A stretch of DNA of 64,000 nt. Origin: Clostridia bacterium (GTDB taxonomy: Bacteria > Bacillota_A > Clostridia > Christensenellales > Aristaeellaceae). The stretch lies in assembly GCA_017517815.1 (NCBI GenBank), contig JAFWYA010000018.1, positions 1 to 64,000 on the forward strand, in the 5' to 3' direction. The notes below the pieces were generated by a model. It did not search any database. It saw only the letters and a list, made by a program, of their open reading frames with translations, and had not been told where the DNA came from. How positions within the stretch are numbered: position 1 is the stretch's first letter; every line of letters starts with the position of its first letter. The position numbers and the translations under genes were made by a program. Below, piece after piece: positions 16,495 through 23,660 of the stretch.

Positions 16495-16647
16495 ATGAGC
16501 GATATGACCACATTAGCAGTTCGCCTTACCAAAGAAGATAAGGCGCTTTTGATGAGACACGCCATCGAAAAAGACTTGAGTGCGTCTCAAATTATTCGTC
16601 AGTTAATTCGCAATTTCATTAAGTATTGCGAAATAGATACCTATTAA
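16495..16647 (+). CDS. ribbon-helix-helix DNA-binding protein, 50 aa
   Basis: MSDMTTLAVRLTKEDKALL followed by HAIEKDLSASQIIRQLIRNF is a textbook Arc/CopG/ParG-type ribbon-helix-helix: one beta strand, then two helices. Such dimers bind short repeated operators and often arrays of them. GAAGGGAG precedes ATG 16495 at 8 bp. CCTTCAC (16443-16449) could pair with GTGAAGG (16477-16483), overlapping that binding site, so translation may be controlled. The next two small genes follow in the same operon, closed by the terminator at 17249-17292. It is a candidate ligand of the nearby 11-bp arrays, by inference only. Confidence 0.75.
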   Translation: MSDMTTLAVRLTKEDKALLMRHAIEKDLSASQIIRQLIRNFIKYCEIDTY

Positions 16648-16659
16648 GGAGAGATAAAT

Positions 16660-16959
16660 ATGAATGTTGGAAAAACAAGAGCATCCGTTATCAAACACGG
16701 GATGTAGATGGAAACGACTATGAGCGGCGGCAACCAGTTCCACGGACGGCACATCAACCAGTTCTGCGATTATGCCGACGCGACCGCCGCAGGAGCAGCC
16801 GAAGAAGTCAAAAAGGAAATCCCTGGCGTGGTTCAGCAGGAAGTCAGCAAGCAGCTATCCAAGCAAAAGGTTCAGGTCGAAGTGGATAAGCAGAGCGTAA
16901 AGGCAGCACAAAAGGCAATCAACGATTTGTTTGCGCCGCTGGCGAAGTGGTTCAAATGA
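16660..16959 (+). CDS. small protein interrupted by in-frame TAG (15 codons + 83 aa)
   Basis: AAGGAGAG (16646-16653) serves ATG 16660, but that frame meets TAG after 15 codons (16705-16707) and resumes in the same frame with ATG 16708. The second part, 83 aa, has no ribosome binding site of its own. It could be made by termination-reinitiation, or the TAG may be an inactivating mutation or a recoded codon. The 83-aa part contains a His-rich segment (QFHGRHINQFCDYAD) and an amphipathic Lys/Glu/Val helix; I recognise no family. It overlaps the next gene by 4 bp. Confidence 0.5.
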
Positions 16960-17201
16960 ATTATGAACGATTAAAGCGGCGGCACATTGATACCACCAGC
17001 ACTGCTGACCTCTTGGCGGAAGGCATCATCACACAGGAACAGGCGGATTGTTTGTTGGAAGACTTCGAACGCCGGATCCGGCACGCTATGGAGACAAAAG
17101 GCTTTGCTCTGTCCGCTGATGTTCATCCATATCCGAGATCTGAAATTCTCAGACGATTTAGCGGGGAACGAGAGCAGGCAGGGCGGGGTATGGGTGTTTG
17201 A
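16956..17201 (+). CDS. hypothetical protein, 81 aa
   Basis: The start ATG 16956 overlaps the upstream stop (ATGA), indicating translational coupling. The product is a small, charged, helical protein (MNYERLKRRHIDTTS, LLEDFERRIRHAMETKG) with a flexible C-terminus. No family was recognised. It is the last gene of the RHH operon; a terminator follows at 17249-17292. Confidence 0.5.
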   Translation: MNYERLKRRHIDTTSTADLLAEGIITQEQADCLLEDFERRIRHAMETKGFALSADVHPYPRSEILRRFSGEREQAGRGMGV

Positions 17202-17248
17202 TTTTTATTTATCCCAAAAGGGTAGCCGGGGTAGGTACCTAACAGTAA

Positions 17249-17292
17249 CGGGGACAGCTTGCGCACATCGCGCAGACTGTCCCCGCTTTTTT
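17249..17292 (+). terminator. intrinsic terminator of RHH operon
   Basis: CGGGGACAG (17249-17257) with CTGTCCCCG (17277-17285), inner GCGC/GCGC pairing, then CTTTTTTG. Confidence 0.85.
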
Positions 17293-17297
17293 GTTTA

Positions 17298-17513
17298 TCA
17301 GATTTTTGTGCCTGTCTCAGGGTCAATAAAATTGATTTCTACTTGTAGCCCAAGAGCGGCGGCAATATCCTGTAAGTCTTTTTCGGAAAAATTGTCGCGC
17401 TTCATCTTGTTGTTGAAATTCTGCGGAGTTGTTCCCAGTCGCCTGGCTAATTCTGATTCTGTGATATTTCCACGCATTACGCACGCAATTCTGATTTTCT
17501 GAACCATACTCAT
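17298..17513 (-). CDS. XRE-type helix-turn-helix regulator, 71 aa
   Basis: A single cro/C1-type HTH: residues 17-50 (NITESELARRLGTTPQNFNNKM) form the helix-turn-helix, and a short tail (VEINFIDPETGTKI) follows. It resembles small phage or element repressors without a C-terminal oligomerisation domain. The frame extends upstream, but GAGGTG lies 6 bp before ATG 17513. Its promoter and the divergent promoter of the 17690 operon share the same -35/operator sequence, so it probably autoregulates and controls the ArdC/resolvase operon. Confidence 0.8.
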   Translation of the reverse strand: MSMVQKIRIACVMRGNITESELARRLGTTPQNFNNKMKRDNFSEKDLQDIAAALGLQVEINFIDPETGTKI

Positions 17514-17534
17514 CCCTATCACCTCACGCTTGCG

Positions 17535-17563
17535 ATTATACACGAATTGATTGTAACAGTCAA
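17535..17563 (-). promoter_or_regulatory. promoter of XRE gene with operator-like sequence
   Basis: Minus strand TTGACT (17563-17558), 17-bp spacer, TATAAT (17540-17535). The -35 box runs into GTTACAAT, giving TTGActgttaCAA, nearly identical to the divergent promoter. Confidence 0.8.
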
Positions 17564-17604
17564 GAAATAAATAAAATTTTTCTGAATAAAAGTGTATTTT
17601 GATA

Positions 17605-17633
17605 TTGACTGTTTCAATATAATAGTGTATAAT
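17605..17633 (+). promoter_or_regulatory. divergent promoter of ArdC/resolvase operon
   Basis: TTGACT (17605-17610), 17-bp spacer, TATAAT (17628-17633). ATTGA (17604-17608) and TCAAT (17614-17618) form an inverted repeat over the -35 box, shared with the XRE promoter. Confidence 0.8.
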
Positions 17634-17689
17634 AACAATCGTAAGAAAGAAATAAACAAGTTTCTAATTGAACCAAGGAGGCTAACGCG

Positions 17690-17959
17690 ATGTCTAACCC
17701 CAATATGGAAAACAAGGTCAAGGAACTTCTGGAACTCAAGAGGATGAAGGAAGAACTGGAAGCGGAGATCGCCACGATGGAAGATGAGATCAAGAGCGTG
17801 ATGGGCGAAGAAGAAACGCTTCTGGCGGGTGCCTTCAAGGTCACTTGGACTCCCTACACCTCAAGCCGCTTCGACAGCACCCGCTTCAAGAAGGAACATG
17901 CGGAACTGGCGGCGGCTTACACCAAGACCACCACGACGCGCCGTTTCTCTGTGAGGTGA
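17690..17959 (+). CDS. mobile-element protein with coiled coil, 89 aa
   Basis: AAGGAGG lies 9 bp before the ATG. Residues 5-45 form a charged coiled coil (VKELLELKRMKEELEAEIA). The C-terminal part, with WTPYTSSRFDSTRFKKEH and a Thr-rich TRRFSV ending, resembles small proteins that accompany YqaJ-type viral recombinases in clostridial phages and elements, although no recombinase gene is present here. It is first in the operon transcribed from the promoter at 17605-17633. Confidence 0.6.
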   Translation: MSNPNMENKVKELLELKRMKEELEAEIATMEDEIKSVMGEEETLLAGAFKVTWTPYTSSRFDSTRFKKEHAELAAAYTKTTTTRRFSVR

Positions 17960-17963
17960 GCAT

Positions 17964-18167
17964 ATGGACAAGGAAATCGACATCCTGCGTCTGCGGCTTA
18001 TCGTTCGCGGTGCGCTTGACTGCCTGAAACGAGACTCTATCGCCATCAATGAAGCGCTGACCGCACAAGGCAAAGTCAATCTCAACACCACGGTTGAGAG
18101 CGTCGAAACCGCACTCCTCTGGATGCGGCGCATGATTGAAACCGCGCTTGGCGAAGAAGAAAAATAA
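17964..18167 (+). CDS. hypothetical protein, 67 aa
   Basis: Starts 5 bp after the previous stop, with GAGGTGAGC upstream, so it is in the same operon. It is helical throughout, with no cysteine motif or membrane segment. Its pattern (RLIVRGALDCLKRDSIAI, VESVETALLWMRRMIETAL) suggests a small dimeric four-helix protein. No family was recognised. Confidence 0.5.
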   Translation: MDKEIDILRLRLIVRGALDCLKRDSIAINEALTAQGKVNLNTTVESVETALLWMRRMIETALGEEEK

Positions 18168-18224
18168 AAGGTCGAACACCTACCACAGCATTCGACCAGA
18201 GCAACCCTGAACAGCGGCGAACAG

Positions 18225-18261
18225 GGAAGCACAGTCATTCAACCACACAGACTGTGCTTCC
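18225..18261. other. 12-bp hairpin ahead of ArdC gene
   Basis: GGAAGCACAGTC (18225-18236) and GACTGTGCTTCC (18250-18261) are a perfect inverted repeat with a 13-nt spacer, ending 22 bp before the ArdC start. No T-run follows; it may be a regulatory stem or processing site. Confidence 0.5.
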
Positions 18262-18283
18262 TACAAGAGAAAGGAAGCACAAA

Positions 18284-19111
18284 ATGGATATCTACAAAGA
18301 AGTCACCGACCGCATCATCGCCCAAATGGAAAACGGCATCATCCCTTGGCAGAAACCGTGGATCGCCTCCGCCGCTTGCGTCAGCCACGCAACGGGCAAG
18401 CCTTACAGCCTCTTGAACCAGATGATGCTTGGCAGGGCGGGCGAATATGTCACCTTCAAGCAGTGCCAAGAGGAAGGCGGCAAGGTCAAGAAGGGCGAAA
18501 AGTCCAGTATGGTTGTTTTCTGGAAATGGGTGGAGCAAGAGGATGAAGAGACAGGCGAAGTCAAGCAAGTCCCTTTCCTGCGCTACTACAATGTATTCCA
18601 CATCGACCAGTGCGAAGGACTGACCGCCAAGCATATGCCGAAAATGCCCGCGACTGCGAATGCCGATCAAAAGGCAGAAGCGATGATTGCGGAATACATC
18701 CAGAGAAGCGGCGTGCGGCTCAAGCATCAGGAAGGCGACAGAGCGTTTTATACTCCCTCCGCCGACTGCGTAACGCTTCCTCTCTTGAAACAGTTTGCGG
18801 AAACCGCCGAATATTACAGCACAGCCTTCCACGAACTGACGCACAGCACAGGCCACGCAAGCCGTTTGAACCGCCTTGAGAAGGTCGCCTTCTTCGGCAC
18901 AGAGGCTTACAGCAAGGAAGAACTGATCGCAGAGATCGGCGCTGCTGCTCTGGTGAATGCGGCAGGGCTTGAAACAGCAAGCAGTTTCCGCAACAGCGCG
19001 GCATATGTCCAGAACTGGCTGAGCGTGCTGAAGAACGACAAGCGCTTCATCGTCAGCGCGGCAGGAAAGGCCGAAAAAGCAGTCAATCTCATTCTTGGGG
19101 CGGCGGGTTAA
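18284..19111 (+). CDS. ArdC-like antirestriction protein, 275 aa
   Basis: The N-terminal domain (residues 1-130) matches the ArdC single-stranded-DNA-binding type: ENGIIPWQKPW, LLNQMMLG and YYNVFHIDQCEGL are characteristic. The C-terminal domain is a zinc-metallopeptidase fold with HELTH (His183, Glu184, His187) and a downstream SKEELIAEIGAA helix that supplies the third ligand. ArdC proteins protect incoming mobile DNA from host restriction. GAAAGGAAG lies before ATG 18284; an upstream in-frame ATG at 18254 is inside the hairpin. The full length suggests it is functional. It is followed 28 bp later by a small gene. Confidence 0.9.
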   Translation: MDIYKEVTDRIIAQMENGIIPWQKPWIASAACVSHATGKPYSLLNQMMLGRAGEYVTFKQCQEEGGKVKKGEKSSMVVFWKWVEQEDEETGEVKQVPFLRYYNVFHIDQCEGLTAKHMPKMPATANADQKAEAMIAEYIQRSGVRLKHQEGDRAFYTPSADCVTLPLLKQFAETAEYYSTAFHELTHSTGHASRLNRLEKVAFFGTEAYSKEELIAEIGAAALVNAAGLETASSFRNSAAYVQNWLSVLKNDKRFIVSAAGKAEKAVNLILGAAG

Positions 19112-19139
19112 TCCCGCGCCCCATATGGAGGAAGAACAG

Positions 19140-19397
19140 ATGAAGGGCGAATATATGTGGAACACTGGCAACGCTCTTGATGAAATGAGGCTGATTGTGG
19201 AGGGCGCGGTTGTCCTGTTTGAAGAGGACGCGCTTCCGCTGAACCAGATGGCAAAGGAGCAGGAAGCGTGGATCGCCGCCAATGCCTTCAACACTATTGG
19301 CGAAGCGCTTTACAGCCTCCGCCAACATATCCGCACTCAGCATGAAGCCCATATCAAAGAGGTCATGCGTCAGATCGCAGAGGACGATGAAGTGTAA
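19140..19397 (+). CDS. hypothetical protein, 85 aa
   Basis: GGAGG at 19128-19132 selects ATG 19140. It is a helical, acidic protein (NALDEMRLIVEGAVVLFEED, EALYSLRQHIRTQHE). It resembles the 67-aa protein at 17964 in having two long helices with a conserved-looking EAL segment, but homology is not certain. Same operon as ArdC. Confidence 0.5.
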   Translation: MKGEYMWNTGNALDEMRLIVEGAVVLFEEDALPLNQMAKEQEAWIAANAFNTIGEALYSLRQHIRTQHEAHIKEVMRQIAEDDEV

Positions 19398-19533
19398 ACA
19401 CTAACATTCGTTAAGGTTGATAGTTGCCACAAGGCCGGAACGCCGCCGAAAAGGCGGGAAATCTGTAAAAGGAATCCGTCAACGAAACGATTTACGGCGT
19501 TCGACCTTTTCTTTTACACAGGAGGTCAAGAGA

Positions 19534-20121
19534 ATGAAAACATGGGGATATGCGCGTTGCTCCACCACGGAGGAAAAACAGGACATCAACAGGCAGATAA
19601 GAGAACTGAAGGCCGCAGGAGCGGAAGAAGTGATTTTTGAGTATGAACACGGTGACGCGAAGGTGAAGCAGAATCTTCATATGCTCTTGGATACGGCGAC
19701 TGAGGGCGACACCATCATCACACTTGAGGTCAGCCGCTTGAGCAGGAGCACACAGCAGCTTTGTGAAATTGTGGAGGTTATCAAGAGGAAAAAGCTTAGA
19801 CTCATCATCGTGGGTAGTATCACAGTTGATTGTCGCAACGGGCAGATAGACCCTATGAGCCAAGCCTTTATTCAGATGAGCGCAGTTTTCGCAGAGCTTG
19901 AACTGGCAATCATCAGGGCAAGAGTGCGAAGCGGTTTGGAAAACGCACGCGCAAAAGGAAAGAAGGTCGGCAGGCCGCAAACGACAAAGGATGACATCCC
20001 TGCTATGTTCTACAAGTATTATCCATCTTTAGTTTCGGGAAAGATGAATGTGAGTGAACTTGCAAGAATTTGCGGATTGAGCAGACCGACGGTCTATAAG
20101 TATTTGAAGCTAATAGCGTGA
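19534..20121 (+). CDS. serine recombinase (resolvase/invertase), 195 aa
   Basis: Small serine recombinase. The catalytic Ser10 lies in GYARCST; the conserved LEVSRLSRS and the arginine-rich ELELAIIRARVRSGLENAR (E-helix) are present, then KKVGRP and a C-terminal HTH (residues 155-190, VSELARICGLSRPTVYKYLK). AGGAGG lies 9 bp before ATG 19534. Such enzymes resolve cointegrates or invert segments. Its HTH tail is copied as a remnant at 32359-32521, and a divergent stand-alone copy follows immediately at 20133. Confidence 0.9.
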   Translation: MKTWGYARCSTTEEKQDINRQIRELKAAGAEEVIFEYEHGDAKVKQNLHMLLDTATEGDTIITLEVSRLSRSTQQLCEIVEVIKRKKLRLIIVGSITVDCRNGQIDPMSQAFIQMSAVFAELELAIIRARVRSGLENARAKGKKVGRPQTTKDDIPAMFYKYYPSLVSGKMNVSELARICGLSRPTVYKYLKLIA

Positions 20122-20132
20122 GGTGTAAGTGA

Positions 20133-20279
20133 ATGAGTAGTGTTGAAATTCCGAAGCGCTTCTGGAAATATTATGATTTATATAGACGGAGAAAGATTTC
20201 AAAAAAAGAGTTTTCATTTCTTTCCGGAATTGATGAGAAGGAAATAAGTGTCTATCTTAAAAGTATAGAACAGATTTAA
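20133..20279 (+). CDS. 48-aa stand-alone HTH, related to resolvase tail
   Basis: ATG 20133 with GAGGTG upstream, 11 bp after the resolvase stop, closed by TAA 20277-20279. The whole product aligns with the last 42 residues of the resolvase: both begin with I-P, an aromatic K-Y-Y, then a basic turn and an HTH ending Y-L-K-xI. Only the DNA-binding part is encoded, so it could compete with or modulate the recombinase, or be a degenerating duplicate. The coding frame is intact and AT-rich. Confidence 0.6.
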   Translation: MSSVEIPKRFWKYYDLYRRRKISKKEFSFLSGIDEKEISVYLKSIEQI

Positions 20280-20335
20280 TAGATGCTTTTTCATCTTGTC
20301 TATGCTATAATTTATTGGTGATAGGAGGCGAGCAG

Positions 20336-21049
20336 ATGAACATTTCCGATTATGTTAGTGAAGATATCTTGCGTAAATTTGAGCTATATAATTACAATCA
20401 TGCGTTAGAAATCCTTACTCAGTCATTTCCTGGCGAGTGGCAAGAGATAGAAAACTCACTAAGAAGTTTATCTATAAGTATTAATGAACTTCGAAAACTT
20501 GGCGGAAATAAAAGCGAAATCCCCGATAAGTTTGACAAAGTATTATATCCGCTTGGTTGGAAAGAAATACAGATTTCTGGCGATTTACACATCAAAATAT
20601 ATCCCAGAGTAAAAAAAGGCTTTGCTAAGAAGCCATCCAATGAATTTACTCTGGAGGGATATATTGATGGTCATAATATTGATTTTGTAAAAAATAGAGT
20701 TGCTTTTGATTTGGAATGGAATAGTAAAGACCAGACATTTGACAGAGATCTTTTAGCGATGAGAACATATTATGACTGTGATGTCATCAGTGTTGGTGTA
20801 ATTGTCACTCGTTCAGAAGAACTAAATGATGTTTTTAAAACTATTTATGATTACGACAGCCGCGCCCACGAGTGGAAACCCATTATGCGAAAGTATGGCG
20901 CAAGCACAACATGGATTGGAAAGCTAACTACTAGACTCGATTCTCGGAGAAATGGTGGATGCCCAATCCTTGCTATCGGAATTAAGAAACCTTGCATTAC
21001 AGATTGGGAAGAAGGATATATAGATGAGCATGCTCCAAGAAACGATTGA
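20336..21049 (+). CDS. BglII/BstYI-like type II restriction endonuclease, 237 aa
   Basis: Cleaves double-stranded DNA. The region around Asp125 (VAFDLEWNSKDQTFDRDL) matches the BglII/BstYI family, whose active site is a PD-(D/E)xK variant with Asp, Glu and Gln; D125 and E127 fit the metal ligands. Enzymes of this family recognise sequences centred on GATC; the site here is not determined. AGGAGG (20323-20328) precedes ATG 20336. The gene overlaps the methyltransferase by 26 bp, the normal linkage for a restriction-modification pair. Composition is distinctly AT-rich compared with the flanking chromosome, indicating recent transfer. Confidence 0.85.
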   Translation: MNISDYVSEDILRKFELYNYNHALEILTQSFPGEWQEIENSLRSLSISINELRKLGGNKSEIPDKFDKVLYPLGWKEIQISGDLHIKIYPRVKKGFAKKPSNEFTLEGYIDGHNIDFVKNRVAFDLEWNSKDQTFDRDLLAMRTYYDCDVISVGVIVTRSEELNDVFKTIYDYDSRAHEWKPIMRKYGASTTWIGKLTTRLDSRRNGGCPILAIGIKKPCITDWEEGYIDEHAPRND

Positions 21050-21668
21050 TGATTTGCTTGAGTTTTGTGGAAACCAACAATTCTCTACGATTTATGCAGA
21101 TCCGCCATGGCGCTTCCAAAACAGAACCGGCAAAGTTGCACCTGAACACAAACGCTTAGCTCGTTATGAAACAATGAGCTTAGATGAAATCAAAGCCTTG
21201 CCAGTTGAACAAATTGCTTCAGATAAAAGTCATTTATACCTTTGGGTTCCCAATGCCCTTCTTCCCGATGGACTTGAAGTTATGAAGGCTTGGGGATTTC
21301 AATACAAGGGAAATATTGTTTGGGAAAAAATCCGTAAAGATGGTGGGCCAGATGGCAGAGGTGTTGGATTCTATTTTAGAAATGTGACAGAAATTCTTTT
21401 GTTTGGGATTCGTGGAAATCCAAATAGGACATTGCCTCCCGCACGCTCGCAGGTCAACTTAATACGCACTCAAAAACGAGAACATTCTCGCAAGCCCGAT
21501 GAGATTATTCCAATTATTGAAAAGTGTTCTCCTGGTCCTTTTATTGAACTGTTTGCTCGTGGAGACCGCGAAGGCTGGGCAATGTGGGGAAATCAAGCGA
21601 CAGAAGACTATGAGCCGACTTGGGAAACATATAAAAACCATACTGTAAGCCCAACAACTACGAAATAA
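21024..21668 (+). CDS. MT-A70-family adenine-N6 DNA methyltransferase, 214 aa
   Basis: DPPW at residues 26-29 is the catalytic motif IV of MT-A70-type N6-adenine methyltransferases. HLYLWVPNALLPDGLEVMKAWGF and GNIVWEK follow as in the family, and the length is typical. The cofactor is S-adenosylmethionine. It presumably protects the host from the overlapping BglII-like nuclease by methylating adenine in the shared site; if that site contains GATC the target may be its A, which is inference. Translation starts inside the nuclease gene from ATG 21024 with GAAGGA upstream. Confidence 0.88.
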   Translation: MSMLQETIDDLLEFCGNQQFSTIYADPPWRFQNRTGKVAPEHKRLARYETMSLDEIKALPVEQIASDKSHLYLWVPNALLPDGLEVMKAWGFQYKGNIVWEKIRKDGGPDGRGVGFYFRNVTEILLFGIRGNPNRTLPPARSQVNLIRTQKREHSRKPDEIIPIIEKCSPGPFIELFARGDREGWAMWGNQATEDYEPTWETYKNHTVSPTTTK

Positions 21669-21773
21669 GTCTAAAGGATTGTAAGCTTTAATGCTTGCAA
21701 TTCTTTTTTCATATTCCATTTACAGGCAAGAATGATATAATATATATGAAAATACATAGGAGGTTCTCAGCAA

Positions 21774-22661
21774 ATGCTTGTGACCACAAAAATATCATCC
21801 GATAAGTTTTCTCTTGCCTTTGATGGTGAAAACGAGATAGATGCTTCCTTGCTGGGAAATGCATTGTCAAATCTATCGTTTGTCGTGAGCAAAATTGTTG
21901 ATGACGATCCATCTTCACCCGAATACCAACTGAAGGTTCAAAGCTTTTCAAAAGGAAGCTTTGTGGTTGATCTATCATTTATACTGGTATTGGCCGCGCA
22001 AACAGTAAGCATGGCCGGAATAAGTTCGTTGGAAGACGCGGCCAATCTATTTGACATTATTGTCGGCATGTTTGATATCAAATCAAAACTAAAAGGTGAA
22101 AAACCGCAAGAGGTAAAAGAAGATATAAACAATGGTCATGTGCAAGTTATAGCCCCTGACGGAACGGAGGTAGTCGCTCCTTTAGGGTCACGCATTGTCA
22201 TCAGCAATCCAGCCGTAGAAAAAAGCATTTGTGCTATTGCAGAAAGCATGCATTTGCATAATCCCAACGGGGGAATACGCTTAACGCGCGGCGACGAAAC
22301 ACGCAATTTTAACTCAGAACAAATTCAAGATATAGCTATTCCTTCGCATATTCCAGAATACACAAACACAGATTCGATTCAGACAAAACGCATTTCGCTT
22401 CCGATAAAGAAACTTGACCTTTTAGGTAATGGCGCTTGGAACTTCCGTTACGGAAAACGCGCTATTTCTGCATCCATAAACGATCCTGATTTTCTTAAGA
22501 CAGTTCACGAGGGTAGAATGTCGTATAAAGCAGGGGATAAATTAGATGTGGAATTACTTATAGAAACGAAGATAGCACCCGACAACACTCCGATTGGAGA
22601 AACATATTCTATTGAAAAAGTTTATGGAGTTATTCCCGCTCCTGAACAGCAACGAGTATAA
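21774..22661 (+). CDS. hypothetical element protein, 295 aa
   Basis: AGGAGG (21760-21765) lies 8 bp before ATG 21774, and a TATAAT-like sequence occurs at 21735-21740. The N-terminal part (residues 1-110) combines a beta-rich start with a Leu/Ala-rich amphipathic helix; the middle has a short beta segment (VQVIAPDGTEVVAPLGSRIVI). The C-terminus is beta-rich (AISASINDPDFL, YSIEKVYGVIPAP). There is no signal peptide or catalytic motif. It lies directly after the restriction-modification pair and ends cargo segment 1, before array B. A defence accessory or element maintenance role is possible but unsupported. Confidence 0.6.
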   Translation: MLVTTKISSDKFSLAFDGENEIDASLLGNALSNLSFVVSKIVDDDPSSPEYQLKVQSFSKGSFVVDLSFILVLAAQTVSMAGISSLEDAANLFDIIVGMFDIKSKLKGEKPQEVKEDINNGHVQVIAPDGTEVVAPLGSRIVISNPAVEKSICAIAESMHLHNPNGGIRLTRGDETRNFNSEQIQDIAIPSHIPEYTNTDSIQTKRISLPIKKLDLLGNGAWNFRYGKRAISASINDPDFLKTVHEGRMSYKAGDKLDVELLIETKIAPDNTPIGETYSIEKVYGVIPAPEQQRV

Positions 22662-22671
22662 GGTTTTTTTG

Positions 22672-22709
22672 AAACAAGGTGAAGTTCTAAGGAGCTTTAC
22701 CTTGTTTTT
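22672..22709 (+). terminator. intrinsic terminator before array B
   Basis: AAACAAGGT (22672-22680) with ACCTTGTTT (22699-22707), then TTG. It closes cargo segment 1. Confidence 0.7.
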
Positions 22710-22717
22710 GTGGAGTT

Positions 22718-22804
22718 GTTCAAAACTCGTTCTCTACCCGTCCAAACCCATCCACAACTCGCTCAAAACTCGTTCAAAATGGTTCAAAAGCTGGTTCCTC
22801 CGCC
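22718..22804 (+). repeat. phased array B: eight units, core GTTCAAAA, period ~11 bp
   Basis: Units begin at 22718, 22729, 22740, 22751, 22761, 22772, 22782 and 22794. Four are exact or near-exact GTTCAAAA/GCTCAAAA; the rest keep the phase but are degenerate. The sequence is non-coding, and the orientation is the same as array C and opposite to array A. Confidence 0.85.
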
Positions 22805-22870
22805 GAAGCAACAGGGGATGGCCTCTATATTCTTTTTCTTATCCCAGCTCAACCCGCGTCGTTTCAACAC

Positions 22871-22898
22871 AAAAAAGACTGCAAAAAATGCAGTCTTT
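22871..22898 (-). terminator. terminator of the 248-aa gene
   Basis: Minus strand AAAGACTGCA, TTTTT loop region, TGCAGTCTTTTTT, overlapping the stop region of the gene at 22898-23644. Confidence 0.7.
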
Positions 22899-23644
22899 CA
22901 CTCAAAGTCATATTCTAAAAACCGTGTCATTTCATCTGGACTGACGATCTGGAACACAAGGTTGATGATTTCATCTACATCATCCCCAAGCGCATTCACA
23001 ACAGTCTCAGGACACCAATAGTATCTGCCGTATTGGGAGTATAGGCTTCGGATCGCCCTCCCGAACGGTTTTATTTTATGCGGTTTTTCGGCTTTTGCAT
23101 CTGCTTGTTCAAAAGCATGGATAGCGGCGGTCAGAGCGTCACAATATTCTCTGTATTCAGTGCTACAGTCTGGCACGGGAATCTGGCGTTTCATTCCGTA
23201 TTCATCCGTGACGGTCTTCCAGAGGGAGCCTCTTTTGCTTCGATACGCATTTTCTGTTTCATAGAGTCTGCCAGCCCAGCGCCGCAAGGTTGTGTTGGAA
23301 ATGTCCTTGCCTACGATCTCAAACAACACACGCTCTTTTGTATCGTAAGGCATAGAAGCAAAGCCATCTATCATAAACAGGGCGACGATATAGCGGGCAA
23401 AGTCAAGAGCATCCACTTGTGTATCCAATCCCAACCGCTCTATCAGCAACTTTTTCAGCTTCATCTGCGGTGGCACTTCGCGGCTGATGATTTGCACGCC
23501 CCTGCGGTTCAGCCATTCGTAGGTATAGCCTTCGCGCTTCAGATATGTTTCTGCATCCCTTTTGAAATTGTCATTAGGCTTGCGAATGCGCCCCAGCACG
23601 GCCACCAACTCATCCAGAGAGTAAAACTTCAGTTCCAGCTCCAT
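22898..23644 (-). CDS. hypothetical element protein, 248 aa
   Basis: The ATG at 23644 has a GGAAAGG 9 bp upstream; seven further codons are in frame but unsupported. The protein is basic and helical. YETENAYRSKRGSLWKTV and the repeated aromatic/basic segments suggest nucleic-acid binding, and DISNTTLRRWAGRLYE could be an HTH-like turn (residues about 122-140). No family was recognised. It is the last gene of cargo segment 2 on the minus strand; the dyad at 23661-23710 lies just upstream, in the same position relative to its start as the dyad at 16352 is to WYL gene 2. Confidence 0.55.
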   Translation of the reverse strand: MELELKFYSLDELVAVLGRIRKPNDNFKRDAETYLKREGYTYEWLNRRGVQIISREVPPQMKLKKLLIERLGLDTQVDALDFARYIVALFMIDGFASMPYDTKERVLFEIVGKDISNTTLRRWAGRLYETENAYRSKRGSLWKTVTDEYGMKRQIPVPDCSTEYREYCDALTAAIHAFEQADAKAEKPHKIKPFGRAIRSLYSQYGRYYWCPETVVNALGDDVDEIINLVFQIVSPDEMTRFLEYDFE

Positions 23645-23660
23645 ATATATCATCCTTTCC

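Noticed and set aside
17298..17543. Longer 81-aa start for the XRE gene
   Set aside because: GAGGTG lies 6 bp before ATG 17513, and the longer form would leave less than 10 bp between its start and its -10 box at 17535-17540.
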